The position numbers and the translations under genes are program-made. From NCBI RefSeq assembly GCF_000764305.2, contig NW_025936659.1, forward strand, positions 310,001 through 374,000: a stretch of 64,000 nt of DNA, given 5' to 3'. The stretch's first letter is position 1; every line of letters starts with the position of its first letter. A model generated the notes under the pieces. The model did no database searches and was not told the origin of the DNA. It was given only the letters and a program-made list of their open reading frames with translations. Shown here piece after piece: positions 11,728 through 24,600 of the stretch. Source of the stretch: Hyalella azteca (Eukaryota; Arthropoda; Malacostraca; Amphipoda; Hyalellidae).

Positions 11728-14620
11728 GCAAGCGTACATCTCTAAATGTATCTTTCACTAATGTGTCTTTCATTTGTATTCTATAATCTACTTAAACTAA
11801 TTAACTAATTGAAGTCAAAATGTGAAAGTAGTTATCTTTAAGTGTCATTTGAAAGATAAAAAGTGTGAATATCTCCCAGCAAAACTCTGCCACAAACCGC
11901 TGAGTCTTGAGATTTGTGTATTCAAATTTTGGTTGTTATTTTGTTCCACAGATTGATGATTTCATGCTATATAGTGAGCCAGATGAGGATGAAGAAGAAG
12001 AGCTTGATGCCCAAGCAATGGCGGCTGCAGCTGCTGCTGAGCATGCTGCTGAAGCGGCTAGTCGAATCAGCAGTGATATTGAAGAGGAGGACGAAGCTTC
12101 TGATGACACAGAGAGAGACGACAGCGTTGACGTTCCTCCTGCTCCTCGCAGAAATCAGAGGCTTCCTGCTGTGCTAGAACGTGGTGCTGCCAGTACTGCA
12201 CCTCCTAAGCCATTCAGGCAGGTTTGTCCCAAGTTTTTTGAGCTCTAGGCATAATTGCTATGGTTTATGACGTTCTAAATCACCAAAAGATTCTGATGTG
12301 GTGACCATTAAAGTGACCAAGTGATTGGAGGTATCAGGTAGTATACGGTAATGCTTCTAATATTGATAATATCATGCTCATTACTCGTCAGGGATACCCG
12401 CTTGTGAGATACAACTTGGCGACATTCTTCATTCATGTAAGTCACATATAACACTTGCAACATTTGTTTAAAATTTCTGCTTCGAGTCAAATCGTAGGGC
12501 CATATTTTCTTGACAATGTCTTAAGACAAATCTCTTCTTCATTGTTTATAAAATGGAGGCCACTTGACAGAGATGTCTGCCAGTGAGCTACAACGTCGCT
12601 GACTACACTCTTACGCGTTCGCTGAGCCTAAGTCGTCACGAATCTTTGCACGTGAGCGCCGAGTACAGCACTCGACACATGCTCACCTCGGGAATGTTCA
12701 GGGAGCTGCCCGTATCCCTGATACCACCTCCCCCGCAGCCGCAGCAACCTAATGCTGACCCAACTGCTGCTCGTCGCAACAGCATTGTGGATAAGGTGCG
12801 ATAAGCGTTTCTAGTTCGATAAATATATGCTTTTTAAGTTTTTTAAGGTGTATTTAATTTTATTTTCTATGAGGCAAGAATCTTGAAACTCTTTAATTTG
12901 CGAACCTAATTTTCTTGTCATTCTTCCAGGTATTTTGTTCGCAGTGGTTGAGTAGCAGCAAGATTATCATGGGCACGAAATGCAACAGAATCAAAGTGTA
13001 TGATTCCAAAACGTGTTCAATTTTAGACATTCCACGTTTGTGTCCGCCTGTACCCGAACTTTCACCTACTGTCAATCCCCACGGTGTTTATGCCATTGAA
13101 ATTAATCCGTCACGGACCCTTCTCGCGACCGTGACGCAAGGCGGCCGTAACGTCGCTGTTTATAGACTACCAGATCTTGCACCTTTTTATTACGGACACA
13201 AGTCACACACTGACGGTATTTTAGATCTATGTTGGCTTGACGACAACTTCCTGGTCTCAGGAGGTATGGACCGGAGAATGGCACTCTGGAGAATAGATGA
13301 CTACGACCATAGAACTGTATTCCTAGATTCCCTCGATGACGATCGCCCAGAACTCGAAGTTCCACCGTTACAAGCGATTGCACCCCTTAGAATTAAGAAA
13401 TGTTTCGGGGCCGACAAAGTACGTGGTATCATATTCAACCAAAGAAATAACGAGATTGTTGCACTCTCTACCAACGCGTATCTGCATATTTGGAGCCCAG
13501 AAAGATTTTATCAGAAGATGTCTCGGAAGTTGCCGCACGCCATGGAAAACGTGTGCCTCACACAAATGAAGGATTCCTCGCTTTACGCTGTCGGCTCCAA
13601 ATCTCATTTCACTCTACTCGACCCCAGAACTCTGCATTATGTTAAAAAGGTAAGAAAGTCCGTTTCTTGTGAAGGATGAAAATCGAAACTTAGCATTAAG
13701 CAAGTAAATTTTCACCCGCAGCAACGTTTTGATTGGGTCAAGTCAATGTGAGACAATTCTTGGTGAAGGTTCTCTCATTCGCGATCAGATTCTTTAGATA
13801 TCTGTTCCTTTCGAATATTTCTTTTATTAAAAAAAACGTGGTTATTGCAATTTATGATTCAGTTTTTATTTTTCGATTCTCGTCGCATCTAAATAAAATT
13901 GTTCCACGTAGACTCGAGTATTACATGAATTTCTCAAAACACACATTTCTGTGGACACTACGAATTTATTCAGCATGCTGCAAATTATTCTTCGTTGAAG
14001 GCAGTGTGAAATAATTATTGGCATTACCATTAAGGTGAGCGCACGCATCAACGGATGCAGCGTCAAGTCCCTGAGCTTCCACCACGACATCTTGACGGTG
14101 GGCACGGCCGTGGGCGCCATCCTCTTCTACGACATGCGTGCTGGCAAATACATGGAGAGCACCATGAACAGGCGAGTCGTCTGGTCCTCGTCTCTGTCTC
14201 TCTATACTGGTAATTTTTTAAGCGCTATGCTGATCGATTTTTGCTTCTTGTCGTCTTTGTTTGGATTTTGACTCGGTGCTGTATTCATTTTAAACGATTT
14301 TTGCTATTTGTCGTCTTTGTTTGGATTTTGACTCGATGCTGTATTCATTAAAATTAATTTGGTGTCTGAAGAGGACTCTTATTTGCTAGTTTTATCATGT
14401 CATCTAAACGTTTTTTCTTACCTGTAGTGGTCGGGCGGTAATGCTGAAGTGCTCGCGAGGCTTCGTGCACCTGGAGGAGGCGGCGATGGAGATGCCCAAC
14501 ATAGACTACTCCCCCACCGTCTACACCCACTGCTACGATCAATCCGGCACGCGTCTTTTCGCTGCTGGGGGGCCGCTGTCCGTCACCGTACGTGGTCATT
14601 ACGCTGCTATATGGCGGTAG
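11584..14620 (+). CDS. DCAF12: DCAF12, WD-repeat substrate receptor of CUL4-DDB1 ubiquitin ligase (whole gene, six coding exons)
   Basis: Joined exons 11584-11727, 11952-12221, 12571-12795, 12930-13649, 14035-14171 and 14428-14620 give about 562 residues, against 453 as I recall for the human protein. Diagnostic segments are VFCSQWL, GTKCNRIKVYD, AIEINPSRTLLAT, VAVYRLPDLAP, VSGGMDRRMALW, YAVGSKSHFTLLDPR, LFYDMRAGKYME, and YTHCYDQSGTRLFAAGGPL near the C-terminus. These match DCAF12 along its length. In other animals DCAF12 docks on DDB1 and recruits proteins ending in a di-glutamate C-degron to CRL4. The extra length comes mainly from an acidic, alanine-rich N-terminal exon. Two introns seem to use GC donors. 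The start is the first ATG after a strong acceptor. The N-terminal exon is the least certain part. Confidence 0.9.
11952..12221 (+). CDS. DCAF12: DCAF12 coding exon 2, acidic and alanine-rich
   Basis: Acceptor ttgttccacag, donor CAG/gtttgt, phase 0 at both ends, 90 residues. It reads IDDFMLYSEPDEDEEEEL followed by an alanine run and a second acidic stretch (DIEEEDEASDDTERDD). It is predicted disordered and is longer than the corresponding part of vertebrate DCAF12. Confidence 0.75.
12571..12795 (+). CDS. DCAF12: DCAF12 coding exon 3
   Basis: Acceptor cttgacag, donor AAG/gtgcga, phase 0, 75 residues. RCLPVSYNVADYTLTR resembles the segment before the WD domain in DCAF12. A proline-rich insert (PPPPQPQQPNAD) follows, and the exon ends at SIVDK, which joins directly to VFCSQWL in the next exon. 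Confidence 0.8.
12930..13649 (+). CDS. DCAF12: DCAF12 coding exon 4, most of the WD-repeat propeller
   Basis: Acceptor ttcttccag, donor AAG/gtaaga, phase 0, 240 residues. It carries the first and middle propeller blades, including NPSRTLLAT, LCWLDDNFLVSGGMDRRMAL and NAYLHIWSPERF. This is the clearest DCAF12 exon. Confidence 0.95.
14035..14171 (+). CDS. DCAF12: DCAF12 coding exon 5 with apparent GC donor
   Basis: Acceptor accattaag, then VSARINGCSVKSLSFHHDIL and TVGTAVGAILFYDMRAGKYM. The following exon needs a phase-2 junction. No GT donor near the end supplies it, but AACAG/GCGAGT at 14172-14173 does, giving a Ser at the join. Reading on to the GT at 14210 would leave the frame broken. Confidence 0.75.
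14235..14349. repeat. 60-bp tandem duplication in DCAF12 intron 5
   Basis: Copies 14235-14294 and 14295-14349 share ttgtcgtctttgtttggatt with few differences. They lie about 65 bases after the apparent exon 5 donor. Confidence 0.85.
14428..14620 (+). CDS. DCAF12: DCAF12 terminal coding exon
   Basis: Strong acceptor (ttttttcttacctgtag). It reads GRAVMLKCSRGFVHLEEAA and the conserved YTHCYDQSGTRLFAAGGPL, then GHYAAIWR and TAG at 14618-14620. The C-terminal half of this exon matches the end of DCAF12 closely. Confidence 0.9.
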
Positions 14621-17079
14621 CACTCGAGTGCGCCGGGTCCTGCAACTCTGAAAACTTCCAATAAGCTGACATATAAAGTTAGACTGACACATAGTCTGTT
14701 ATACTGATACATATTAAGTTAAAGTATTACTGAGTAGAAGGTTACTGAGTGGGTGTTCAACCAAAGGTCGTTGGGCTACTAGTATTTTTAAACAGTAGTT
14801 TTAACGATTTTGTAAGTTGGTTCATGCTTCATGCATGTTTTATTTGCGCTAACATTCGTTGGATAGTGTTTATACATGAGACGGACTGGAGTAAAACTAG
14901 TATTATACATATGACTCTGAGTCGGAGTAGTTTCAAATTTTTTATTAACTTCCTTATTTTCGATAACAGTTGATAATGTTCTTCAATGGAATTTTCAGTT
15001 GAGGATTTTTACAGTTTTAATTCATTTTGTATCGTTTCTTTTTTACCTTCTGATAATTCTTCGTTGCCATGCGGTTGGCTCTGAGAAATTTACGTTTCTG
15101 CTGGCCTGTTGGTGATTGGTGCAATTTGCTTCTATGAACCCTCATAGAGCTTAAATATTTTCAGTCGGGTTAACGCAAACCATATGAAAAATAAAATGTA
15201 TTTTGTTTCATAGTTCCATTCTTATGCGGATTATAGTGAAGTTATAATTGCTGATTGTTTCCATGATCGAGATGGGATTTATTCCTCTGATAATTCGTAA
15301 GCGGTTAGTGTTCGCGCCCGAAGCAGTTTTCTTAAAGAATAAGTTTCAACTGAAGTTGGCGTAACAGGTGTTGACTTAAATAGTTATAATTTCTCATACG
15401 TTTTAAAAATTTTATTTTAATTTCTTTAAATTGTATTTTATTATTTCTCTGCAAATGCTTTATTGACTGTGCGTTGACTCAGAATCTCAGTTTTTAATTG
15501 CTTGAGGTTCGAGGGTTTACCTGAGGCAGTTGCTCATTTCTATGATTTAAATTATTTCTGTTCCTGCATATTCTCTTGAATTTTTTTTTACAAACAATAG
15601 TTCGTTTTTCGAGTAATCAGAGCTTTATATGTAAGAAAAAAGTCGCGTGGATTTAAAATTGTAGCTTATTACTCAAATATATGTTATAAGTTTGAAGTAC
15701 AAAATGTTTTGGACATTCATAGACCGTTAATGGAGACCATACAATTTGTAGCCTCCTAATGACGGTCGATTTTGAGAAGCAATGAGATATTTTTAGGATT
15801 GAAATTTTATTTCTCTTACATTTACATTATTCTCTTACATTATTGTGATGTCAACAAATTCAAATTTTATTTCGTGAGAGCTAAAATTATAATGTCTAGT
15901 TCTTTAACTTTGAACCTTCCCTATGAGGTTACTTAGATACGTGAACGGTTTGACATACTGGAGCGGTTTACGGTTACACACTTGAACGGGTTTTCAATCA
16001 TTTTCATAAACAGCTGGATCATCGAAATTAAACCTCGCGTGATACTCAATCTTCAACTGTAATTTTATTTCGTTGTCACGTCAAATCTACATATGGTCTC
16101 GTTAATTATTTTGCAACCGTCCTCATATGACATATGACGTTAGTTCTTATTTCCCCCAGACGTTCGGGTATTAATTTTAGTCAAATTCATTTGTACGATT
16201 TCTTTCTGCGAAACTTTTGTTTACAGTGCGCGAACATTGTAACCTTCTATTATATCCAGTAATCATGCTAGACATTGTTAAGTTACATATAACTGGACAA
16301 AGCATCGATATGATGAGAATGCCATACCACTTTTAATTTCCACTGCTTCTGAAAAAATTCACTTGGGATGATGAAGCCACGCAGACTCGTCTCTCTGATT
16401 GCAATCTCTGGAATTGTTCTAGTCTGAGATGATGATGTACTATGTCGAGATTTAAACGCAAGCATGGTCACAGAAATTTTGTCTAGTTTCATTAACTTTG
16501 GCGCTTTTTTTTAGTTTCGTGTTATAATGAAGCTGATGCAAATGCCTTAAACATATATTAGCACGGATATGAGTATAATGGGAGACATGTTATATTCCAA
16601 TGCAATGACAGTAATTGCTTAGTCTGTATATGAAACAATGTTTCATTGTTTTCTAGCCGTGCTCCACGATAACTTATACCATCTGTTTGTTTGCAAACCT
16701 CGGTTCAACAGTGGTCAGGATTTCATCTCTGCATGTAAACATTCGGGACGAGAAAATTATATAACGACTGATGTGGAATCACTGATTTCTTCACTTTAAA
16801 ATGTAAGAATTGCGAGTTTTTTCCTATCAAATGACATCAACGGTATAAAAAAATGAACTAGATTCAAATTAAAAATGGAATTAATCTCATTAATAAGAAT
16901 TTATATATAAATTAGCTCTGTTGACTCAATTTTTTTGTTTCCACTTTGATAAACATAGAAAACAGTGCAATTCCCAGGAGTTGCTACAGCGTAAATCAGA
17001 TGTAAAATCAGAAGTAGTTAGTTACTTAGTTTAGTGGCCAAATGTTTACTAGCGCTTCAGCTATTTAGCTATCTCGCAC
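14621..17079. other. DCAF12 3' UTR and intergenic DNA
   Basis: AT-rich sequence after the DCAF12 stop. Apart from the candidate polyadenylation signal at 15190 I see no gene, RNA or repeat that can be supported. Confidence 0.5.
15190..15195 (+). promoter_or_regulatory. candidate DCAF12 polyadenylation signal
   Basis: AATAAA followed by a T/G-rich stretch (tgtattttgtttc), about 570 bases after the DCAF12 stop. No earlier canonical AATAAA was noticed after 14620. Weak evidence alone. Confidence 0.3.
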
Positions 17080-17265
17080 CGAAAGTCAAGATGAACATCA
17101 CCATAACCCCACAACTGAGATCTGCAGTCAGACACCGCGAGCTCAACGGTGGGGCGCTCAGGAACAATCCCCCTAGGAACGCGAAATCCCATAGGACTTC
17201 TGACGAGCACAGACACCCGTCAGAAGTCCCCCCTGAGGGGTGAAACGAAGCAAATAAATGACATT
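17080..17265 (+). mobile_element. possible non-LTR retrotransposon 3' tail
   Basis: A GC-rich patch in AT-rich surroundings carries a hairpin with a perfect 12-bp stem (17194-17205 with 17218-17229). It ends in gaaacgaagcaaataaatga and cattgattgaataat, resembling the 3' UTR and short repeat tail of invertebrate non-LTR elements. No coding remnant is recognised. Confidence 0.35.
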
Positions 17266-18716
17266 GATTGAATAATTACTCTCGTAACCCAATTCGCAGT
17301 ACCCTAAAACAGGTTGTCTTGCACGAGGTTCGACGCAATTAAGAGGAGGTGCGTGTTGGAGGCAAGCACTGCACAAATTTGCAAATGTTCAATGTTTATT
17401 TCCGTGGGTAAGCATCCTATAGGATATATATAATATTTTGTAGACTTTGTTCTGAAACCTATCGAACCGTAAGTCCACAGCCACAGCTCGAACTTCGTCT
17501 CACTTTACGAACATCATCATGGCCGTTCTCCCAACGCTTGCAATTCCACTCTGGCCTAATCCAAATTCACCGGGCCCCACCTTTTGGTTATAAGCTGCCA
17601 GAATGCGTATATGTAGAGCCATGATAGGTTTATATTTTTGAAGTGGTGCACGGCGTGAGCTGGTATACATATGAAACTGTCGTTTACAATTTAAATGAAG
17701 TGAGCTGGTTTACGTGTGAAACACGTTTACAATCGAGCAGCAGGGAAACGAGTTGCGCGCGTAAAGATTTGTAGAAAAAGTTGCGCGTTGTAAAATCAAG
17801 CTTTACTCTGGACGTTGCTATTCAAAAATTATCTGCAGTTTTTCTGCCTTAGAAGTTGGAAATTTTGTATTTAGCGAGCAATTGCCCTGTTTCTTTCTTA
17901 TTTATTCTTAGAGGAGCACTGGAAACTGGTCCATACAGCCTCTTACCTAAACTGGGTATAGTTAATGCCTATTAGTCATATAACATCTGAAAATCAAAAT
18001 CTGAAAAAAGAGAGAGAAAGAAAACACAGACACACACACAAACAAAATAAAAAAAAACTAGAAGAATAATAACAGCGAAAAGAACAACAAATGGAAAACA
18101 AATTGGAGAGAGAAACGAATGAAAAATTGCCCTGTTTGAATGTTTTGGGCGGGAAAAAGTAAACAGAAAGTGTCTGTTAATCGTACACAGAAAATACCCG
18201 ATCACAGAAAGAAAGAAAGTTTTGAAATAAAACTTTCACCCCTAGTCATAATTACCATGAAACCGGGACAAAATCACTATTTACACAAGATTACTTGCCT
18301 GACTGCCTTCGGAACTTCGTAAGGAAAGATTCAGCCCATTTTATTACATAAAATTTTCGGCACACTTTACTCCAAAATTCCTGATAGCCAGAAAAAACTG
18401 AATTAAGGATTTGATTCCACCGCACGAGTATCCACCAGAATCTTGCATGAAGCCGGGGTTCGGTTCACCTTGATAGTTGCCTGTTTTCAGAATCTTCCAC
18501 AGCATTTTAAAGTTTTCATGATGTGATGGAAATTTTCCTGATGTCTATTACCCAATGCTGAAAGATTTGTAGGAAAAGGTTGCGGCGGGAAAGAAGAAAA
18601 CAATGTTGAGTGACACACGGCACTCAGTATCCTCGTCAGACCCAAGCGGCTCTTCAATATCTTGGTATTTGTTTCGGACGTAGCAGTCCCAGGCCACGAT
18701 GGATCGCCGCCTCTGA
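17266..18716. other. intergenic, nothing recognised
   Basis: AT-rich with a short A/C-rich low-complexity stretch near 18000-18060 (acacagacacacacacaaac). No supported gene. Confidence 0.5.
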
Positions 18717-18895
18717 TTATCGTTCATTCGCCCTCATTCGGGCCAGCTGATGCACGATGCTGTTGCTTGCTTCTCGCCGCTGGTAGTGTTGCAGAGGATG
18801 CCGATCTGGGATTGTGCCCAGGATCAGGAACACGTCCAGTTGTCTCTTGAAGGTCTCCAAGGTGAACTGTAAACGAAGTTTACGCTTCACCATCT
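18717..18895 (-). mobile_element. possible non-LTR retrotransposon C-terminal fragment
   Basis: The minus strand reads FTLETFKRQLDVFL, IPDRHPLQHYQ and ASNSIVHQLARMRA. The order FK-LD-FL, IPD, then SNS(I/L)-QL resembles the C-terminal tail of another class of invertebrate non-LTR reverse transcriptases. It is short and unsupported by neighbouring sequence. Confidence 0.4.
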
Positions 18896-18920
18896 GGTAA
18901 TTTCTGGTAATTTGGACCAT

Positions 18921-21554
18921 CTGGTAATTTCATCAAGTGATAAGCAATTTTTTCAATTGATGATTTTAATCGAACTACAGTCTAAAGTGAATTTTATTGC
19001 AGACGGAGTCAATATATGAGATAAAGATATTTCAACTGTTTTGTTTGACGTTATGTCGTGCCCAAGTTATTAATACATTTCTGCCTATTGCGTAAAAACA
19101 GTATTTGTTTACGATGAATTAAATTTCGACGAGACGAGTCACGTCTCGGAGACTGACATTGAGTTAAGACGAATTAGAACATTTTATGTAGAACAAAAGC
19201 AGAAATTGCATTTTGACGATAGGAAAGTTATTTATTTCCTTCTTTTCCTTCTTAGGTTGCTTCTGTGTTATATAAAATTTATAAGCAGGTAAGATAAAAT
19301 TTCACAAAGGATATCCTTTTATTTCAACAGACGAGGATCGATGTAAGTTAAAAAATATATCTTAGTGACTCGGTGGATAAAGTGACTGCTAAATGATTAC
19401 AAATAAGAGATTTTAAGGATAGAAATCTAAGGGAAGCCTACCGAAGACAGCTCAAAATATTCAAAGCAGAAGGATGTCAAGGATCGGTTACGGATAGCAG
19501 GTTCCATTCACGGCTGATTGGTGGATGTCCGGAGAGATCCAAGGCATTCGATTCAGGGCTTATTGGTGTACAAAATTTGTGGTGCACGGCTGCGCTCCCA
19601 AATCTAACACTCTCAATCGCAGCAGCTGAGCTATAGCTAGCAGAACGCCACCGACCGACATCGTGACACATACCATACGTCATGTCATGGTTGAACTATA
19701 TACATGCGTCGCGTCACATAAAGTCGGATCAATTTCATCTTCATCATTAATTCATTCGTGCGCAACAAATCGGGCCTAGTGTTAACATCTTGCTGTTAGA
19801 GTCAACCCTTTGTTTGTGCGCGCGATTGCTGATATACTGGCTCATTTTGTCGCCACGCGGTGAGGCCCTCATTGAGTGAGTCACTGTGGGTATCGCGTCA
19901 TGAAGAAAGATCCTTTTTGTAGTCGGAAATTATTGGTGGCAGCGCCAGCCAGCTGCCAGCGCGCGAGACTCAGTTGAGCCATAGCGCCCGTGGGTAGAGG
20001 GTTGGTGCGACAATTGCTTGCGAGTTCTTAGTGCCCTCAGTGGTGCGCCCATCCGTTTACTGCTGCCGCCTGCCAGTGCTCTAGTCGCCATCTATCTAAC
20101 AAAAACAGCAGCCGCTCACACCGCTTGTTCGTTGACAGGACGCTCGTATGAGACCCTCATCTATCCTTCTTGCGCGTTTGCTCCTGGAATGCTCCATAAT
20201 TGGATTAACACATCGTTGAGAGACTTGACGAATTTATTTTTAGGCTTTGCAAGTTTTCGAACATACGTGATTCCCAAAAGTTTTTGTTTGGCACATTCTT
20301 GAAACTTTCACTCAATTTTTTCATGGAGTTGGTAACCAACCGCATTTACGAGCTGAAATCTAGAATTCTAAAGTTTTACGCCCGAGGGCGCCTATCTTTC
20401 TTTCTCTGTCAATCTTGAGCAGATTAAAATTAGGATTATAGGTAGCATTGCATAACTTATACTAACTCATTCACGGTCATTGATATCGATGCGCCGCCGC
20501 AAGCATGGTAATTTTATAATCGGCTTCCTTTTTTATTAAAACGATAAAACCTCTGGCAAGCTTTTCCAGGATGAGCTTATTGATTTTAATTATTAAAACA
20601 TCATAATTACCTACTACTTAAATTAATCTTTAATAATATTGGCTTAACTTGACTTGTCTTTCCTTCAAACTTATATTAATTGCTTTCTATACTGGAATGA
20701 AGCCGACTGAGAAGTTTCTCCGACTGCCGGGCGGATTTGTTAAAATAAGTTATGGTCTAAATTTCATCTGATCGGTTCAGACTTGCCGCACTTATGAGCC
20801 TAGCCACTCGAGCAAAACGTTCGGTCCAAAAATTAGTCCTACAAGTGTCGATGGCTCGATGCGTTGTCATGGCATGGTGTATGATTAATCATGATGGAAT
20901 ATTGAGTGATCTCAACGCTGTGCTGTCTACAATGATGCAGGCGGAATTGGTATCTTCGAAATTTGCATCGCTAAAACATTGACGACTATTTGAAACGAAT
21001 TTTCTCTGCATTGCGACTGTTTTTTTTTTAACTTCAGCCCAATTTTTTCTTTAACATTGAGCATTTTGAGGTCTGTGGTGCAATTTCAACGCGAAAAATT
21101 TTCAATATATTTCAATAGAAAAGATCGAATACTAGAGTAATGCACGTGCTCAATACTGTTTACTATGCTAATAAATTTATTACTTTTTTCAATGTATATG
21201 TGTTCATGTACGGTGGAGCAATTCTAGTCTAGAATATAGACGGATGTCGACTCAGTGCTCGTTTCGTTCTTTGGTTGAGATCAACTGAAACTTTCTAAGA
21301 CATCAATTAGAAATTTCTTCATCAACAGTAATTGATTTTATTTACAATTATTTTTTAGGAGCTTTTCTATTCTTGTTTGCTCTTCGGTTTTAAGTTTTGC
21401 CTGTTTCTTTCTCAAGTGAAAAATAGAGAGAGAATGGCTTAGGAACATTGCTGATGCCTAAAGAATGAATCGAGTCGTTTTTGGGGAAGACTAATGAAAC
21501 GCGTGACGATGCTCAAACATGGACGCTTGACATCATTGTAAACCTTAGTTACCT
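18921..21554. other. region upstream of the kinesin start; GC-richer patch
   Basis: No coding exon recognised. About 19790-20180 is GC-richer than its surroundings, with several CGCG/GCGC motifs and an arthropod initiator-like TCAGTT near 19970. It could be the promoter or noncoding first exon of the kinesin gene (inference only). An in-frame TAG at 21546-21548 closes the kinesin frame upstream of its first ATG. Confidence 0.3.
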
Positions 21555-21625
21555 ATGTCTGGTGAACAGTCCAAGATGTCATCGCACATCAAGGTGGCTG
21601 TAAGAGTCCGACCTCTTTCGGCAAG
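21555..21625 (+). CDS. kinesin exon 1 (start codon)
   Basis: ATG at 21555 is the first after the in-frame TAG at 21546. It reads MSGEQSKMSSHIKVAVRVRP and on to the donor AG/gtgagt. A second in-frame ATG at 21576 gives a start closer to that of other kinesin-3 proteins, so either may be used. The exon carries the first beta strand of the motor (KVAVRVRPLS). It ends in phase 2. Confidence 0.85.
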
Positions 21626-24600
21626 GTGAGTTTTGCGATCGATTTTATGTTCGAAATAATTGGGCATTTTATATAAATTAACGTCCTAATTAGACTTAAG
21701 GTTAGGTTTCATTCTACATAACGACTGCCAAAAAATTCACGTTTGATTAAGTTTTTTTTATCTGATATATTAATTGAAGCTAAGAAAAAATTTTCATTGT
21801 TACCATTCTACTATTGGTTTGTTCCATTCGAACTCGACTTTTTCAGACTTGACTTATGTGCTTAGAACACATTATTAAAAAATGGCATAGACATCGGGTA
21901 CGACAAAATAATTTACAGCAAAGGATGTAGTGCCGGGAAATAAGGCAAGTACTTCAGGAAAATCGATGTATCATCGGCGCATGTAAGGTATCGAGATCGT
22001 GCCTTCTCTGCAGATCCGAAGATTATGGTGATGTGGCTTCATCCGGATAATTGAATATGTATTTGCGTCATGAAGTAGATTCCTGTCAGTCACAGACGTT
22101 CAAGATCTATTTCAAATAAATATTCCAGGCATTATTTTCATCTTCTTACAATGCTTTTTCTTGATGAACACGATGTTAGTATGTTAGCGTAGTTAACTTT
22201 ATTTGATATTCGTTTCTGTTGAGCGTTTGTGGGTTGGCATAACCTAACCTCTGCTAGTCCATACTCCATGGCAAATGAAAATGGATTTTCTTTTACATTT
22301 CCGTTTCTTGAAACACTTTCATATAATACCTCGTAATCATGACGCATTGTTTATTAATTTCTATCGTAATTTATCTCATGGTCTAGTGAACTATATTATT
22401 TGGAACGTACATATGAGTCAGGATTTTACGTATGCATGCTTGATTCAGTTTACTCTATTCGCATCTTATTGATAAGCTGATGGTAAAATTTTTTAGCGTG
22501 TTATCAATACTAGAATCCAGAAATACTAAAAGGACGCTCAAACTATCTCAAATTGCTTAGTTTTGACAGGGTTTTCTTGTACCTAATTTGAACTGGATAT
22601 CATTAGAGTAGTTCCTAGAAAATCTGGAAACTAATAATTGGTTCAACTTCGGTCATTTACAGAGGGTTTACTATTATTTGTTTCATTATTTAGCCTTAGA
22701 ATCGTGGCCTTAGAATCATTTAGCCTTTATTGGCCTTAGAATCTTTTTCAAAATGGTCATCGTAGTGTATGCTAATGAAATGGTAAATGACTTGTGCGTA
22801 AATGATAACTCATTTAATCTTTTGTAGCTTCTAGAAAATCTGGAATCTTACAATTGGTTTAATTTCGGTCATTTACAGAGGGTTTACTATTCACTTTTAT
22901 TATATTGGCCTTAGAATCATTTTCAAAATGGTCAGCGTAGTGCTTGCTAATGAAATGGTAAATGAGTTAATGGTAATGAGCGTAAATGATAACTCGTTTA
23001 ATCTTCTGGCAGGGAGGCGTCCCGAGGCGGCCGTCAAGTCGTGGAAGTCAATGGCTCCACCGTCTCCATTACGAACCTCAAGGTAATCTTTTCCGTTAAA
23101 TTGAAACAATTATTCATTATTAATTAACGACGAAGTGGATGAAGCCAGAAATTATCAGCTAAAAATATATCAGTCATGTAAAGTAGGTACCGTACCTATG
23201 ACTTTTGTGACTCGTGTAGTGCGATTCGCGCACGATCGTATGCCATACTTGAAATCGTATCATTTTTCCTTCTACTGAATTGGATAATGGTTCCCAGATT
23301 TACAACGTTGCCTTCATTTTTGAGCATCGGTATCGTAAAAGAACGTGAAGTTTCAGGGCTGGGAGTGTCTCATTGGCTATATCTTACTTGTCTGGCAGTT
23401 GACTGCGACGCCTCCTTCACAGTGCGTTCTTTGATTCCCTCGGTAGGACCAGACGTGTTGAGTCACAACGCGGCTCAGATAGCTTGAATAATCTTCTCGG
23501 AGAGTATGGTATTTAAAAAATCTCATTCCATCTCAACGAAAAGTTTAGATTTATACCAACATTTAATATTCAGCGTGGCACTTACCAAGCGTGTTCTGCG
23601 ATTTGTATAGCGCTATAGCCTATAGAAACGGTTAGTGGGGATTAGCACGATTCTTGCTTCACCTGATATTTACTGCTCAAGTGCGACGGTTGTTACACTC
23701 GATAGGTTATACGTTATTCCTACTCGCAAGCAGCGCTGCCATGCCTAACTATTACATACTGACTTACTCAACGGACTATGCTTTGGTCGCAATTACAGCT
23801 TGGCGCAACATGAAGCGCCGACACCCGCCAAGTGTGGTGAGTTTAAATTCAAACGCACAGCCGTTAACATGTGTTACTTTACTCATCTGGCACCGCTGCA
23901 ACACGTGGGGCCCTGCTTGTTGTGCCGCTGCACGCATACTTTGTGGCTCTCTGTGTGTTTGGCTGAGTTTTTCCTCGAACGCTATGCCACACGAGTAGTA
24001 ATTGATGTTTTTGATGTAGTCAGCCTCCCGGTAGAATCTGATACCAATTTGACCAAGTATCCATTGAATTAGAGGACCTATTTGTTGAAAAAGTTTCAGA
24101 AAAACGGGTTTCTCAGCTACGAATATTATGAATATGTTGACTAAATTTAAATAAATGAATCCCTCCTCAAATCTATGGGGAATGAATCAAGCTGTCACTA
24201 AAAATTATTTATTATTGGGACTGAATTTTTAATAAAATTTTATTGAACTTCTATGGTTCTACTTAGAAGGCACTGTGGCTCATGCTAAAAAATTATTCCA
24301 TGCCCAGTTGCTGTATCGAAATATTGCAATGTTAAATGTGATCTCTTATAAATATTGTTAGAATAACTTACCGATTTTGTACTGCTGGTTTGATGCAGGT
24401 TTTGTTTTGGCAGAAACCATTTATTTTTAATTTGTTGTTGCTCGAAGCTCAATGCTTTCATTCAAACTTCAGATCTTTTTCAATAAATTTTGAATGCTGC
24501 CCGCGCTCAAAGATTTTGGGCTGTAAAAATTTCAAGGGAGTAATTTTGGGCCAAGCCTAGGTAGAATAAAAAATAATAATTGAGGTTTTGAAAGACAAAA

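Noticed and set aside
14172..14211. Extension of DCAF12 exon 5 to the GT at 14210
   Set aside because: Leaves the wrong phase for the terminal exon and adds residues not found in DCAF12.
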